Source: CAIWHR01 sp963813415 (lineage in GTDB: Bacteria; Pseudomonadota; Gammaproteobacteria; Burkholderiales; Casimicrobiaceae). Taken from it: a stretch of 64,000 nt of DNA. Position 1 is the first letter of the stretch, and each line of letters starts with the position of its first letter. Made by a program: the position numbers and the translations under genes. This document shows, in pieces, positions 16,784 to 24,448 of the stretch. The stretch is taken from positions 62,001 through 126,000 of the forward strand of contig CAWEYW010000001.1 of NCBI GenBank assembly GCA_963813415.1, written 5' to 3'. The notes under the pieces were generated by a model. It did not search any database and was not told where the DNA came from. It saw only the letters and a program-made list of their open reading frames with translations.

Positions 16784-17457
16784 GTCTTTACCGACCCTTC
16801 CCCGCGTTCGCGCATGACTTCGAGAGCAGCATCGGCCGCTTGGGCGATGTGCTCGATGGTGTTCGCCCAGGCGCGATCCGGGTCGCGCCGTTCGATCGCC
16901 TGGACGATCTGCTCGACTTCGGCGATGGTCTCGTTGATGCGTCCCTTGCGCGACATGGAGGTCGCGCGCAGCAGGCTGACACGGTTGTGCAGCTGCGTGA
17001 GCGTGCGCTCGATCACCGGATTGCCGCATCCGCTCAGCAGGACTTTGTAGAAAGCTGTCTTTGCGGCGAGCAGGGAGCCTTCACCCCGGCCCCGCGCAAG
17101 CGACTTGAAGTCCATGAAGGCGTGCCGGAGGGCGACGATCTGCGCGTCGCTCGCGGTGGCCGCGAAGCGTTTCGCCGCGAGCCCTTCCAGCAGGCCGCGA
17201 ACCTCGTAGATGTTGCGCGCCTCGTCGGGATCGACGCCGGCGACCACGGGGCCGCCATGCGGACCGACCCGGACGAGTTCTTCCGCTTCGAGCTGCCGCA
17301 TCGCTTCACGCAGCGACGGCCGGCTCACACCGAGGAGCTCCGAGAGCTCGCGCTCGATGAGCCGGTCGCCCGGACGGAAGCGACCGTCCATGATCGCGGC
17401 CCGCAGACGGTTCTCGATCTCCCGCCGCAAGGGAGCCCGCTCGATGTTGATCTGCAT
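16780..17457 (-). CDS. GntR-family regulator, FadR/FCD subfamily
   Basis: The 225-residue protein has an N-terminal winged helix (LRREIENRLRAAIMDGRFRPGDRLIERELSELLGVSRPSLREAM) and an FCD effector domain (residues 75-215, RGLLEGLAAKRF, CGNPVIERTL, HNRVSLLR). These repressors bind a small carboxylate effector and release DNA. ATG 17457 is chosen over GTG 17469 because the predicted promoter starts transcription near 17470. A perfect TGGTCAGACCA site lies in that promoter, so autoregulation of the four-gene operon is likely. Confidence 0.9.
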   Translation of the reverse strand: MQINIERAPLRREIENRLRAAIMDGRFRPGDRLIERELSELLGVSRPSLREAMRQLEAEELVRVGPHGGPVVAGVDPDEARNIYEVRGLLEGLAAKRFAATASDAQIVALRHAFMDFKSLARGRGEGSLLAAKTAFYKVLLSGCGNPVIERTLTQLHNRVSLLRATSMSRKGRINETIAEVEQIVQAIERRDPDRAWANTIEHIAQAADAALEVMRERGEGSVKT

Positions 17458-17476
17458 GCCCGGCGTCACGGACGGC

Positions 17477-17506
17477 AGAATGTCAGATGGTCAGACCAAC
17501 TGTCAA
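17477..17506 (-). promoter_or_regulatory. Promoter with an FCD-type operator in its spacer
   Basis: On the minus strand, TTGACA (17506-17501) is followed after 18 bases by CATTCT (17482-17477). Between them sits TGGTCAGACCA (17488-17498), a perfect palindrome fitting the TGGTnnnACCA consensus of FadR/FCD regulators. A bound regulator would block RNA polymerase, so repression is expected. Confidence 0.65.
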
Positions 17507-17634
17507 CTTGCCGTTGCGGCGACGATCTTCGACAGCGCGCGCGCGACGGAACCTCGCCACGAACGTGCGAGAGGGATGCAGCGAACGGCCGTGACCATGG
17601 AATCGTGTTGGCGGGTCCCCGCTGCGTGTGCCAA

Positions 17635-18120
17635 CTACTGCGGGAACTGCACGTACGGCCCCTTCGGCGCCTCGGTCGGGGGCAGGTACGATGGCGCGGG
17701 TTGACCGGCGGGCCCGAGCGCTTTCACGTAGGCATGCATCGCGACAAGGTCATCGTCGCTCATGGCGCGTACGTTGAACCAGGGCATGGGCGGGCGCGGC
17801 TGCATCGAGCGCGCATGCTTCAGCCATTGCTCCTGGCTCATGCTTCCGATCACGAGACGCAGATTGGTCGGGTAGGTCGTGCCCCAAGGGCCGCGCCAAC
17901 CCACCACGTCGCCCTTGAGCCACTCCTGCTCGGGCGTCTGTCCGCCGGACTGCGCGTAGCCCGCCGTGTGGCAGTCGTTGCAGCCGCCGACCTGGACCAT
18001 GTACTTGCCGCGGGCCAGGACCTTCGCATCGGCGCCCGGATTGGTCTCTGAGTAGACGGCCTGGGACGTCAGTCCGAGCACGACGGCTGCGAGGAGCGTT
18101 GCATTGAATCGCTTCAGCAT
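17635..18120 (-). CDS. Periplasmic monohaem cytochrome c
   Basis: The 161-residue protein has a signal peptide (ends near VYS, residue 24) and one haem-binding motif, CNDCH, in GGCNDCHTAGYAQ near residue 47. A plausible axial Met lies in RPPMPWFNVRAM. The C-terminus is Pro-rich. It is a small electron-transfer protein whose partner is unknown. It stands alone between the GntR operon and a 300-base gap. Confidence 0.9.
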   Translation of the reverse strand: MLKRFNATLLAAVVLGLTSQAVYSETNPGADAKVLARGKYMVQVGGCNDCHTAGYAQSGGQTPEQEWLKGDVVGWRGPWGTTYPTNLRLVIGSMSQEQWLKHARSMQPRPPMPWFNVRAMSDDDLVAMHAYVKALGPAGQPAPSYLPPTEAPKGPYVQFPQ

Positions 18121-18422
18121 GGCATTTCTCCTGAGGTCACCTGTTGGTGGGATTCGAAACAGCGCGCCGCGCGCTCACTTCGACACGCGATCCCTTGAGC
18201 CGCCGGCATGGTAGCCGATCGGCATGCTGATTCGACGGGCGCATTCTGGGGCTCGCCCGCTGACAGTTGGCTAACGGATGCCGCTTCACCCGCCGCACGG
18301 TCCGCGCGGCCAGCCGCTCGGGGCAGTCTCGGCTTGCAGAACGCGAGACGTGCAAAGACGCCCGGCGATCCTTGCGGCGCGGACGGCAGTGACCGGCCAA
18401 GCCGCTTCGCGGTGGCGCAATT
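18121..18422. other. Intergenic gap without a supported gene
   Basis: About 300 bases between the cytochrome c and DUF1499 genes. Open frames here look like shadows (Arg-rich, no ribosome site). It includes the upstream region of the cytochrome c gene. No terminator is visible after the DUF1499 stop. Confidence 0.5.
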
Positions 18423-19136
18423 TCAGCGCGCCAGGCGTCCGAGAAAATCGCGGATGCGCCGCGCGTTGACGCCAAGGTCGCTCTTGCCGACGCGGGAGAC
18501 GGAGCGCATATCGATGCGGCTGCCGGCGTCGACGGGCGTGATCCGGATCACGATGTCGTCGCGGAATCCGAACCACGGTGTGGTATCGGTCGCTTCGATG
18601 CGGCCGCCGGCGGGATCGGCCGCGACGATGTCCCAGTGCAGGTCGCGGGCCGTGGTGAGCGCAGCCCGGTACGTGACGGCGGGCGGTTCCCCAAGAACGA
18701 GCGGACGAATATCGGGATACCCGGCCCGCTGTGCGCTTGCCGTTGCTGCACCGGGATATGCCGCCGGCACGGGGGCGGTCGCGCGCAGCGGCAGGATTGC
18801 GACGAAGGCCGGCGGATTCGCAGTGTCGGTGGAGATGTCGTTGATGGGCGGCACCTTGCGCGCGCCTTGCAGCAGGTACAGCGGAAAGGCCGCCGCAGCG
18901 CCGGCGACCACCAGCGCAATGGTCAGCGCCGTCGCACGCGCGCGCCGCGACGTCGGCACCAGCAACGCCAGCACGCTAACCGCGGCGACTGCAAGTGCGG
19001 CCAGCGTGCCCCAGCGCAGGACCTGGAATCCCATCCGGTAGTCCCATAATCCGAATCGTGTTCCGAAGCCGGAGAGCACGACCGCAAGTGCCGCGGCCAG
19101 CGCGAGCAGCGGCAGAACTCTCAGCGCCGCCATCAT
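18423..19136 (-). CDS. DUF1499 membrane protein
   Basis: The 237-residue protein has three hydrophobic segments near the N-terminus (about residues 3-22, 38-60 and 69-88), then a DUF1499 domain: PDIRPLVLGEPPAVTYRAAL, LHWDIVAADPAGGRIEATD and TPWFGFRDDIVIRI with a final RVGKSDLGVNARRI. Function unknown, perhaps a lipid- or pigment-linked envelope protein. Its ATG overlaps the quinone oxidoreductase stop by four bases, so it is the last gene of a three-gene operon. Confidence 0.83.
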   Translation of the reverse strand: MMAALRVLPLLALAAALAVVLSGFGTRFGLWDYRMGFQVLRWGTLAALAVAAVSVLALLVPTSRRARATALTIALVVAGAAAAFPLYLLQGARKVPPINDISTDTANPPAFVAILPLRATAPVPAAYPGAATASAQRAGYPDIRPLVLGEPPAVTYRAALTTARDLHWDIVAADPAGGRIEATDTTPWFGFRDDIVIRITPVDAGSRIDMRSVSRVGKSDLGVNARRIRDFLGRLAR

Positions 19137-20134
19137 CGGCCCGCTCCGGGCTTGCTGTCGGTCGACGCAGCACCGATACGCACCACGATCTTGCCGCGCC
19201 CATGGCCGGTTTCCATGGCCTGCTGCGCGTCGGCGACCTGCTCCAGCGTGATGATCCGCTCCACGTGCGGCCGCAGCGCACCGCCGCGCACGAATTGCAG
19301 AAGGCGTTGCCACGACTGGTGGCGATTCCTCGCGGCAATGAGCACCGCGCGCTGCCGGGACGTCAGGCGCGCCAGGACTGCGCTCGCGATGGTGCCAATC
19401 ACCGCCGCCTTGTCACCGCCGGTGTTGATGTACACACCCGTGTCCGTGAGGACGCGTCGCGCGGCGCCGAACGTGGAGACACCCGCCGCGTCCAACACAA
19501 GCTCGAAGCGATCGGCACGTTGCGTGAAGTCCTCGCAAGCGTAATCGATCACCTCGTCGGCGCCGAGCGCCCGCACGAAGTCCGCATTACCGGCGCTGCA
19601 TGTCGCCACGACATGGGCGCCGAGGTGCTTCGCGATCTGCACGGCGAAATGGCCAACGCCACCGGCCGCTCCGATGATGAGCACCCGTTGGCCCGCAGTG
19701 ATGCGGGCTTTGTCGGTCAATGCCTGCAGGGCGGTGACCCCGGCGATCGGCAGCGCCGCTGCCTGGACCTCGTCGAGCTCGGGGGGAATCGGCAGCATCC
19801 GGTCGTACGGCACGACCAGGTATTCGGCAAGTGCGCCATCGCGCCCGAAAGGCAGGATCGAGCCGAACACGCACTCGCCGACATGACGGTCGGTGGCTCC
19901 GCCGCCGACGGCGGCGATCTCGCCCGCGAAATCGCATCCGAGTCCCCGCGGCGGGCCGCGAAACATGGGCAGGAAGCGCAGGTGACCGGCGCGGACCTTC
20001 CAGTCGAGCGGGTTCAGGGCGACGGCGCGCACACGCACGAGGGCATACCCGGCCTGGGGCGTGGGATCGGCGACATCCTCGACGTGCAGGACGTCGGGTG
20101 GGCCATACTGGTCGAAACGCAGCGCGCGCATCAC
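19133..20134 (-). CDS. Zinc-independent quinone oxidoreductase / MDR family
   Basis: The 333-residue medium-chain reductase begins MMRALRFDQYGPPDVLHV. It has the GroES-like segment NPLDWKVRAG and CDFAGEIAAVG, then a Rossmann motif IIGAAGGVGHFAVQIAKHLGA. The catalytic-zinc Cys/His of alcohol dehydrogenases is absent, so it is a quinone oxidoreductase-like NADPH reductase. Second in an operon, six bases after the DUF2237 stop. Confidence 0.88.
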   Translation of the reverse strand: MMRALRFDQYGPPDVLHVEDVADPTPQAGYALVRVRAVALNPLDWKVRAGHLRFLPMFRGPPRGLGCDFAGEIAAVGGGATDRHVGECVFGSILPFGRDGALAEYLVVPYDRMLPIPPELDEVQAAALPIAGVTALQALTDKARITAGQRVLIIGAAGGVGHFAVQIAKHLGAHVVATCSAGNADFVRALGADEVIDYACEDFTQRADRFELVLDAAGVSTFGAARRVLTDTGVYINTGGDKAAVIGTIASAVLARLTSRQRAVLIAARNRHQSWQRLLQFVRGGALRPHVERIITLEQVADAQQAMETGHGRGKIVVRIGAASTDSKPGAGR

Positions 20135-20140
20135 GGACGG

Positions 20141-20515
20141 TCAGTGCGTGTCCAGGGCGTGTTCCTTGAGCGCCACCAGCGGGATCACGGCGAGGGTTTC
20201 CTCATGCGTCGCGGCAAGCACGACCGGCGGCGCCACGTCTGCTTCGTAGGCCTGGCGCCATGTGGCGGCGCAGACGCACCAGCGATCGCCCGGCTTCAGT
20301 CCGGGGAAGCCGAATTGCGGCGCCGGGGTGATGAGGTCGTTGCCCTGCTCGCGGGCGAACTCCAGGAAGGCCTGCGTCACCTGCGCACAAACGATGTGCA
20401 GGCCGACATCCTCCGGTCCGGTGTTGCAGCACCCATCGCGATAGAAGCCGGTCCGCGGGGCCGTCGAGCATGGCTCGAGCGGGCCTCCCAGTACATTGCG
20501 GTCTTCGTTGCTCAT
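20141..20515 (-). CDS. DUF2237 family protein
   Basis: The 124-residue protein is a DUF2237 protein: NVLGGPLEPCSTAPRTGFYRDGCC, then VGLHIVCAQVTQAFLEF, GLKPGDRWCVCAATW and a C-terminal HEETLAVIPLVALKEHA. Small, cytosolic and Cys-rich, of unknown function, in many proteobacteria and cyanobacteria. It begins an operon with the quinone oxidoreductase and DUF1499 genes. Confidence 0.9.
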   Translation of the reverse strand: MSNEDRNVLGGPLEPCSTAPRTGFYRDGCCNTGPEDVGLHIVCAQVTQAFLEFAREQGNDLITPAPQFGFPGLKPGDRWCVCAATWRQAYEADVAPPVVLAATHEETLAVIPLVALKEHALDTH

Positions 20516-20520
20516 GACGG

Positions 20521-20714
20521 TCGACGAGAGGCTGGGAGGGACCTCAATCTACCACCGAACCGCGTGCGCTCGGCGGGCAGCGTCACCGTGCACTTGCGAA
20601 CCCGTACCGCCGTCCCTGAACGGGGCGACCGGATTCGCCGTGGGACAGCGCGCCGAGTCCGACGGCTGGCAGAACAGCAGCGTGACGGTGGCGGCGAAGA
20701 TCACCATAAACTGA
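20521..20714 (+). pseudogene. Possible orphan 3' end of a gene
   Basis: A plus-strand frame ends in GWQNSSVTVAAKITIN and a TGA, with a strong plus-strand terminator 16 bases later. The last part reads like the final beta strands of a secreted protein. The upstream part is compositionally poor, overlaps the DUF2237 promoter and has no ribosome site, so the 5' portion is absent. I cannot name the family. Confidence 0.3.
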
Positions 20715-20730
20715 GCGTGACCCCGTGAAG

Positions 20731-20761
20731 GATGCCCGAGGCACGCGCCTCGGGCATTTTC
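20731..20761 (+). terminator. Plus-strand terminator with 11-bp perfect stem
   Basis: ATGCCCGAGGC (20732-20742) and GCCTCGGGCAT (20747-20757) with loop ACGC are followed by TTTTCTT. The T tract is on the plus strand only, so it ends a rightward transcript, although no intact rightward gene precedes it. Confidence 0.85.
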
Positions 20762-20785
20762 TTGCCCGCTTCGTCGCGCGGCATG

Positions 20786-21721
20786 TCAGGCGACGTGCGG
20801 GAATGTGCCTTTGCGCTCCAGTGCTCCGCGGTCCCAATGCGCCGCGTCCGCGGCCGCCGCGTAGGTGCTCTCGAAAAAGTCCAGCAACCTCGCGTCGGGA
20901 TCGTCGCCCGTGCGGACGTCGTCATAGGGCAGCACGAACTCGCGCAGGTCGGCGCTGTAGAACGCCGCAGCCGGACGCACCTGCACATCCTTGAAACCGT
21001 CCGGCTCGGGATACGCATAGCTGTAGAACAGCGGCCGCGGCTCCGGCCCGCCACCGGGCCAGAATCCACAGCTGCTCACCTCGTGGGAGTACGCTTCGCG
21101 CACCACCCAGTCGGGCAGGTGCGGGACGCCGCCCGGATGTTCCGGTGCCGTCCGTCCCGAAAAGCGCGTGACGGCGAGATCGAAGCTGCCCCAGAAGAAG
21201 TGCACCGGGCTGCATTTGCCGAGGAAGCGCGCGCGGAAGACCTTCATCACGCGATCGCACTGCACGAGGATGCGCCAGAACCGCGCGACGAATTCGCGGT
21301 CGTATGCGCGGTGCACACGATCGCTCGCGAACGGGATCGGATCCTCGATCTCGTTCGGCATCTCGTGGATGCGCACCTCCAGCCCGAGGTCACGCAAGGT
21401 CTGCATCAATTCGGCGTGGAAGTCGGCCACGGTTTGCGGGCGCATCGGGAGAGAGCGCCCTGCCCCGTCGCTGGTGCGAATGTCGAGCATGTGCGCCACG
21501 AAATCGAAGGCGATCTCGAACGAGCGAAATCCGTAGGCCATCGGCGATGTCGTGAGCCCACGCGCCGTGAGGTAGAGCGGCACGTGCCAGGAATGGTTGG
21601 TCCAGGGCGTCTGCGCGAGCCGGATCTTGCCGACGATCTGCGTCCGCAGATGCAGGGAAGCGTACGTGTCCTGCCATTCCGGCAATGGCAATGTGGGCCA
21701 GATCGCGTCGGCAGTGCGCAT
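20786..21721 (-). CDS. DUF5996 family protein
   Basis: The 311-residue protein is a DUF5996 member: WPTLPLPEWQDTYASLHL at residues 8-25, QIVGKIRLAQTPWTNHSW, HVPLYLTARGLTTSP and the C-terminal block FYSYAYPEPDGF. Function unknown, cytosolic, in many actinobacteria and proteobacteria. Starts considered: ATG 21721, preceded by GGGAGC at good spacing, and a longer ATG 21763. The former is chosen because homology starts immediately after it. Confidence 0.9.
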   Translation of the reverse strand: MRTADAIWPTLPLPEWQDTYASLHLRTQIVGKIRLAQTPWTNHSWHVPLYLTARGLTTSPMAYGFRSFEIAFDFVAHMLDIRTSDGAGRSLPMRPQTVADFHAELMQTLRDLGLEVRIHEMPNEIEDPIPFASDRVHRAYDREFVARFWRILVQCDRVMKVFRARFLGKCSPVHFFWGSFDLAVTRFSGRTAPEHPGGVPHLPDWVVREAYSHEVSSCGFWPGGGPEPRPLFYSYAYPEPDGFKDVQVRPAAAFYSADLREFVLPYDDVRTGDDPDARLLDFFESTYAAAADAAHWDRGALERKGTFPHVA

Positions 21722-21834
21722 GGCATGCTCCCGGAACGAGGGTCGCCACGGTGCGGCGAACATTTGGATATCCGGAGCCTAGCGCAGCGCAGGCGTGCTG
21801 TCAGCGGGCCTGATGCAGGCGGGGCGCGAGACAC

Positions 21835-22608
21835 ATGGCGACGAAGATCGCGACATACAACGTCAACGGGGTGAACGGACGCTTGCCGCGCTTGCTCGAA
21901 TGGCTGGAGGCGTCGCATCCGGACATCGCGTGTCTGCAGGAGATCAAGACCGATGACAGCAGGTTTCCTGCGCTCGCCATCGAGGCGGCCGGCTACGGCG
22001 CTGCGTGGCACGGGCAGCGCGCGCATCACGGTGTCGCGGTGCTGGCCAAGGATGCGCGGCCGAAGGTGCTGCGGCGGGGCTTGCCCGGCGATGGGGACGA
22101 CCAGCAGGCACGCTACCTGGAGACCGAGGTCGGGGATCTGGTAGTCGCATCGATCTATTTGCCGAACGGTAATCCGCAACCCGGGCCCAAGTTCGACTAC
22201 AAGCTCGCGTGGTTCGAGCGCCTGCTCGGGCATGCGAACATGCTGCTCGAGTCCGGCCGGCCCGTTGTCCTTGCGGGCGACTTCAACGTCGTCCCGACCA
22301 ATGCGGATATCTACAACGCGTGGGCATGGCGCTGGGATGCGGTGATGCAACCCGAAACGCGCGATGCCTATCGACGGCTGCTGGCGCAGGGCTGGATCGA
22401 CTCCACGCGCCATCTGCACCCGAGCGCGAAGGTATATACGTTCTGGGTGAATGCCGAAGCGTTTCGCCGCAATGCCGGATTTCGCATGGATTTCCTGTTG
22501 ATCAGTCCCAACCTGCTGCCACGCCTGCGCGAAGCCACTGTCGATGCGGAATTTCGAGGCCGCGAGCGTGCCAGCGACCACGCCCCGACCTGGATCACGC
22601 TGGGGTGA
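21835..22608 (+). CDS. xthA: Exodeoxyribonuclease III
   Basis: The 257-residue protein has the full AP-endonuclease set: NVNGVNGRL, QEIKTDD (metal Glu), IYLPNGNP, GDFNVVP, WVNAEAFRRNAGFRMD and the catalytic SDHAP near residue 250. It cleaves DNA 5' to abasic sites and removes 3'-blocking groups in base-excision repair. It is a single gene divergent from DUF5996 and convergent with the MFS gene. The ATG is the first residue of the family pattern, so the start is good. Confidence 0.96.
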   Translation: MATKIATYNVNGVNGRLPRLLEWLEASHPDIACLQEIKTDDSRFPALAIEAAGYGAAWHGQRAHHGVAVLAKDARPKVLRRGLPGDGDDQQARYLETEVGDLVVASIYLPNGNPQPGPKFDYKLAWFERLLGHANMLLESGRPVVLAGDFNVVPTNADIYNAWAWRWDAVMQPETRDAYRRLLAQGWIDSTRHLHPSAKVYTFWVNAEAFRRNAGFRMDFLLISPNLLPRLREATVDAEFRGRERASDHAPTWITLG

Positions 22609-22674
22609 CCGGCTTTTCGGGCGGGCAGTGGCGATGCCGGTCGGGCCTCAGCCTGGCGCAGCCCGAAGGAGCGC

Positions 22675-23856
22675 TCAACGCACGTCGCCGCGTCGTGCCA
22701 TCACCGCGGCGATGACGACCAGCAGCACCGCGCACACCGCGACCGGCATGAACGCCAGCGCCGGAATCCCGCTCACGTCCCACGCGAGGCCGCTGACGAT
22801 CGCGATCAACACGGCCCCGGTATAGCTGATCGTGAACGTCCCCGCGGCTGTACGCGCGACGTCCTGTGGCCGGCATAACAGCGCGGGCAGTGTGAGGCCG
22901 AGGATCAATGCGGCCGCATCCGAGAATCCGAGCAGGCCCGTCCACGCCGCCGTGCGCGAGCCCACGTCGAACACCAGCCCCGCCACGGCGGCGAGCGACA
23001 GCACGCCCGACGCGACATACGGCCATGCACGCCGCTCGAGGCTGCTCGCCGTCACCAGCAGGAGCAGCGACGCCGGCACCTGGCCAAGGTTCAGCCCCGT
23101 CAGGGCGCTGCTGATGAGGTCGGAACGCCCCAGGCTCTTGAGATAGACCGGGATGAATGCATTGCTGCTGAAGTAAATCGCATTCACACAGCCGAACGTC
23201 ACCCCAAGCCGCCAGACCAGCCCCCGATGCCAGTCGGGTAGCCACTTCGTCGGCGCGGCGGCCGGGTGCCCGGTCGAACGCGAGCGCGGTGCCCACAGGA
23301 AAAGCGCGGCGGCAATGAGCGCAACCGGCGCCGACCACACGACGAATGCCATGCGCCACTGTTCGTGAACCGCCGGCAGCACCAGGGGGATGGTGAGCCA
23401 TACGGGCAACAGCTCGCCGACGAGGAGGCCGTTGGTGTAGATCGCCGTGCCGAGCCCGATGCGCCGCGGCAGCCACTGGCGCACCGCCGTCGGCATGATC
23501 GGCTGCATGATCGCCACTCCCGCTGACATGGCGATCGTCGTCAGCAGGAGCGCTGCATAGCTACCGCTCAGGCCGCGCAACGCGGACCCCACGGCGACCA
23601 CCAGGAGCCCGCCCACCAGCGCCCCCATGACACCGAGTCGCGCGACCAGCAGCGACCCCGCCAGTGCGGCGATGGCGAACAGTGCCGGCGGGATGCTGCT
23701 GAGGAGGCCGACCTGGGTCGCATTCAGCGCGAACTCGTCGCGAACGAGCGCGATGACGGGGGGCACGGCCAGAATCGTGAGGCGCAGGGCGTTGCCCGCG
23801 AGCCAGAGCATGGCGGCGGGCAGCAGCACGCCGCGCGCTATGGACGAATGTTCCAT
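22675..23856 (-). CDS. MFS transporter (CynX/NimT-like)
   Basis: The 393-residue protein has about 12 hydrophobic segments in the pattern of major facilitator exporters; the start includes LTILAVPPVIALVRDEF and LSSIPPALFAIAALAGS, typical of the CynX/NimT group. Substrate unknown, perhaps cyanate, nitroimidazole or organic anions. It is divergent from the pagL remnant, which begins 38 bases upstream of its ATG. Longer frames upstream of the ATG overlap that remnant and are ignored. Confidence 0.88.
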   Translation of the reverse strand: MEHSSIARGVLLPAAMLWLAGNALRLTILAVPPVIALVRDEFALNATQVGLLSSIPPALFAIAALAGSLLVARLGVMGALVGGLLVVAVGSALRGLSGSYAALLLTTIAMSAGVAIMQPIMPTAVRQWLPRRIGLGTAIYTNGLLVGELLPVWLTIPLVLPAVHEQWRMAFVVWSAPVALIAAALFLWAPRSRSTGHPAAAPTKWLPDWHRGLVWRLGVTFGCVNAIYFSSNAFIPVYLKSLGRSDLISSALTGLNLGQVPASLLLLVTASSLERRAWPYVASGVLSLAAVAGLVFDVGSRTAAWTGLLGFSDAAALILGLTLPALLCRPQDVARTAAGTFTISYTGAVLIAIVSGLAWDVSGIPALAFMPVAVCAVLLVVIAAVMARRGDVR

Positions 23857-23893
23857 CGCGCGCACTTTAACGGAAGCATCCGGAGCAGGCGGG

Positions 23894-24166
23894 CTGCGCC
23901 TTGCGGAGTGGCCAGCGCGCGCCTGGTCGCCCTTCGTCGAGCTGGGCGCAGGCATCAATCTCCTGTCGCATGCCGCGTTGCAGCCCGCGCGGGTGTTCAG
24001 CACTGCGTTCCAGTTTGGCGAGCTCGGCGGCGTTGGAGTGCGCTTCGGCACTGCGGGGGCCTACGAGCTTGGCCTGCGCGTGCAGCATATTTCCTATGGC
24101 GGCATCAAGCAGCCGAACGACGGCATCACCTTCGTCGTGGTGCGGTTGGCCTGCCAATTCCCTTGA
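23894..24166 (+). pseudogene. pagL: Truncated lipid A 3-O-deacylase (pagL) remnant
   Basis: The last 90 residues match the C-terminal half of PagL: SPFVELGAGINLLSH, FSTAFQFGELGGVGVRFG, and RVQHISYGGIKQPNDG with the family's catalytic His and Ser pair (HIS). The protein should begin with a signal peptide and four beta strands, but these are absent: the MFS gene starts only 37 bases upstream and no start codon or ribosome site precedes the fragment. It would not fold as an outer-membrane barrel, so I call it a pseudogene. Confidence 0.75.
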
Positions 24167-24211
24167 CCAGGGGAGGACCCGCCGCCCGGCGCCTCCCATG
24201 CTGCTGCTATT

Positions 24212-24382
24212 TCAGGCCCGCCCCCCGGCGCGCAGCGCTACAACGGCAGCGCGGAGCGGCGCCTTGGCAGACTTGGCCGTCTGCTCCAGCGCACGCTCGC
24301 GCCGGACGCGCGCGAACGTCTTGCGCAGGTCCGTGTGAATGCTGCTCACGTACCGGAACGAAGGATCCAGAATCGATTTCAT
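24212..24382 (-). CDS. Small basic protein, 56 residues
   Basis: The peptide opens MKSILDPSFRYVSSIHTDLRK and continues TFARVRRERALEQ, then an Ala/Lys-rich tail. Short proteins starting this way recur in betaproteobacterial genomes as hypothetical proteins. It has no signal peptide, no cysteines and a strong positive charge. Its ATG follows GGAGCACGTC. It may be the last gene after the dehydrogenase pair, 66 bases downstream of E1 beta, or an independent one. Confidence 0.6.
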   Translation of the reverse strand: MKSILDPSFRYVSSIHTDLRKTFARVRRERALEQTAKSAKAPLRAAVVALRAGGRA

Positions 24383-24448
24383 GACGTGCTCCTGAAAGAT
24401 CTCCGAATGCATCGTGCGCCGCCGATCTCGCGGGCGCCGTGACCAAAC

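Noticed and set aside
18137..18475. 112-residue minus-strand frame between cytochrome c and DUF1499
   Set aside because: Extremely Arg/Ser-rich, overlaps the end of DUF1499, no ribosome site.
18995..20728. 577-residue plus-strand frame opposite the quinone oxidoreductase
   Set aside because: Antisense shadow; the three minus-strand genes have clear families. Only its last 70 bases are considered, in another frame, as a possible gene end.
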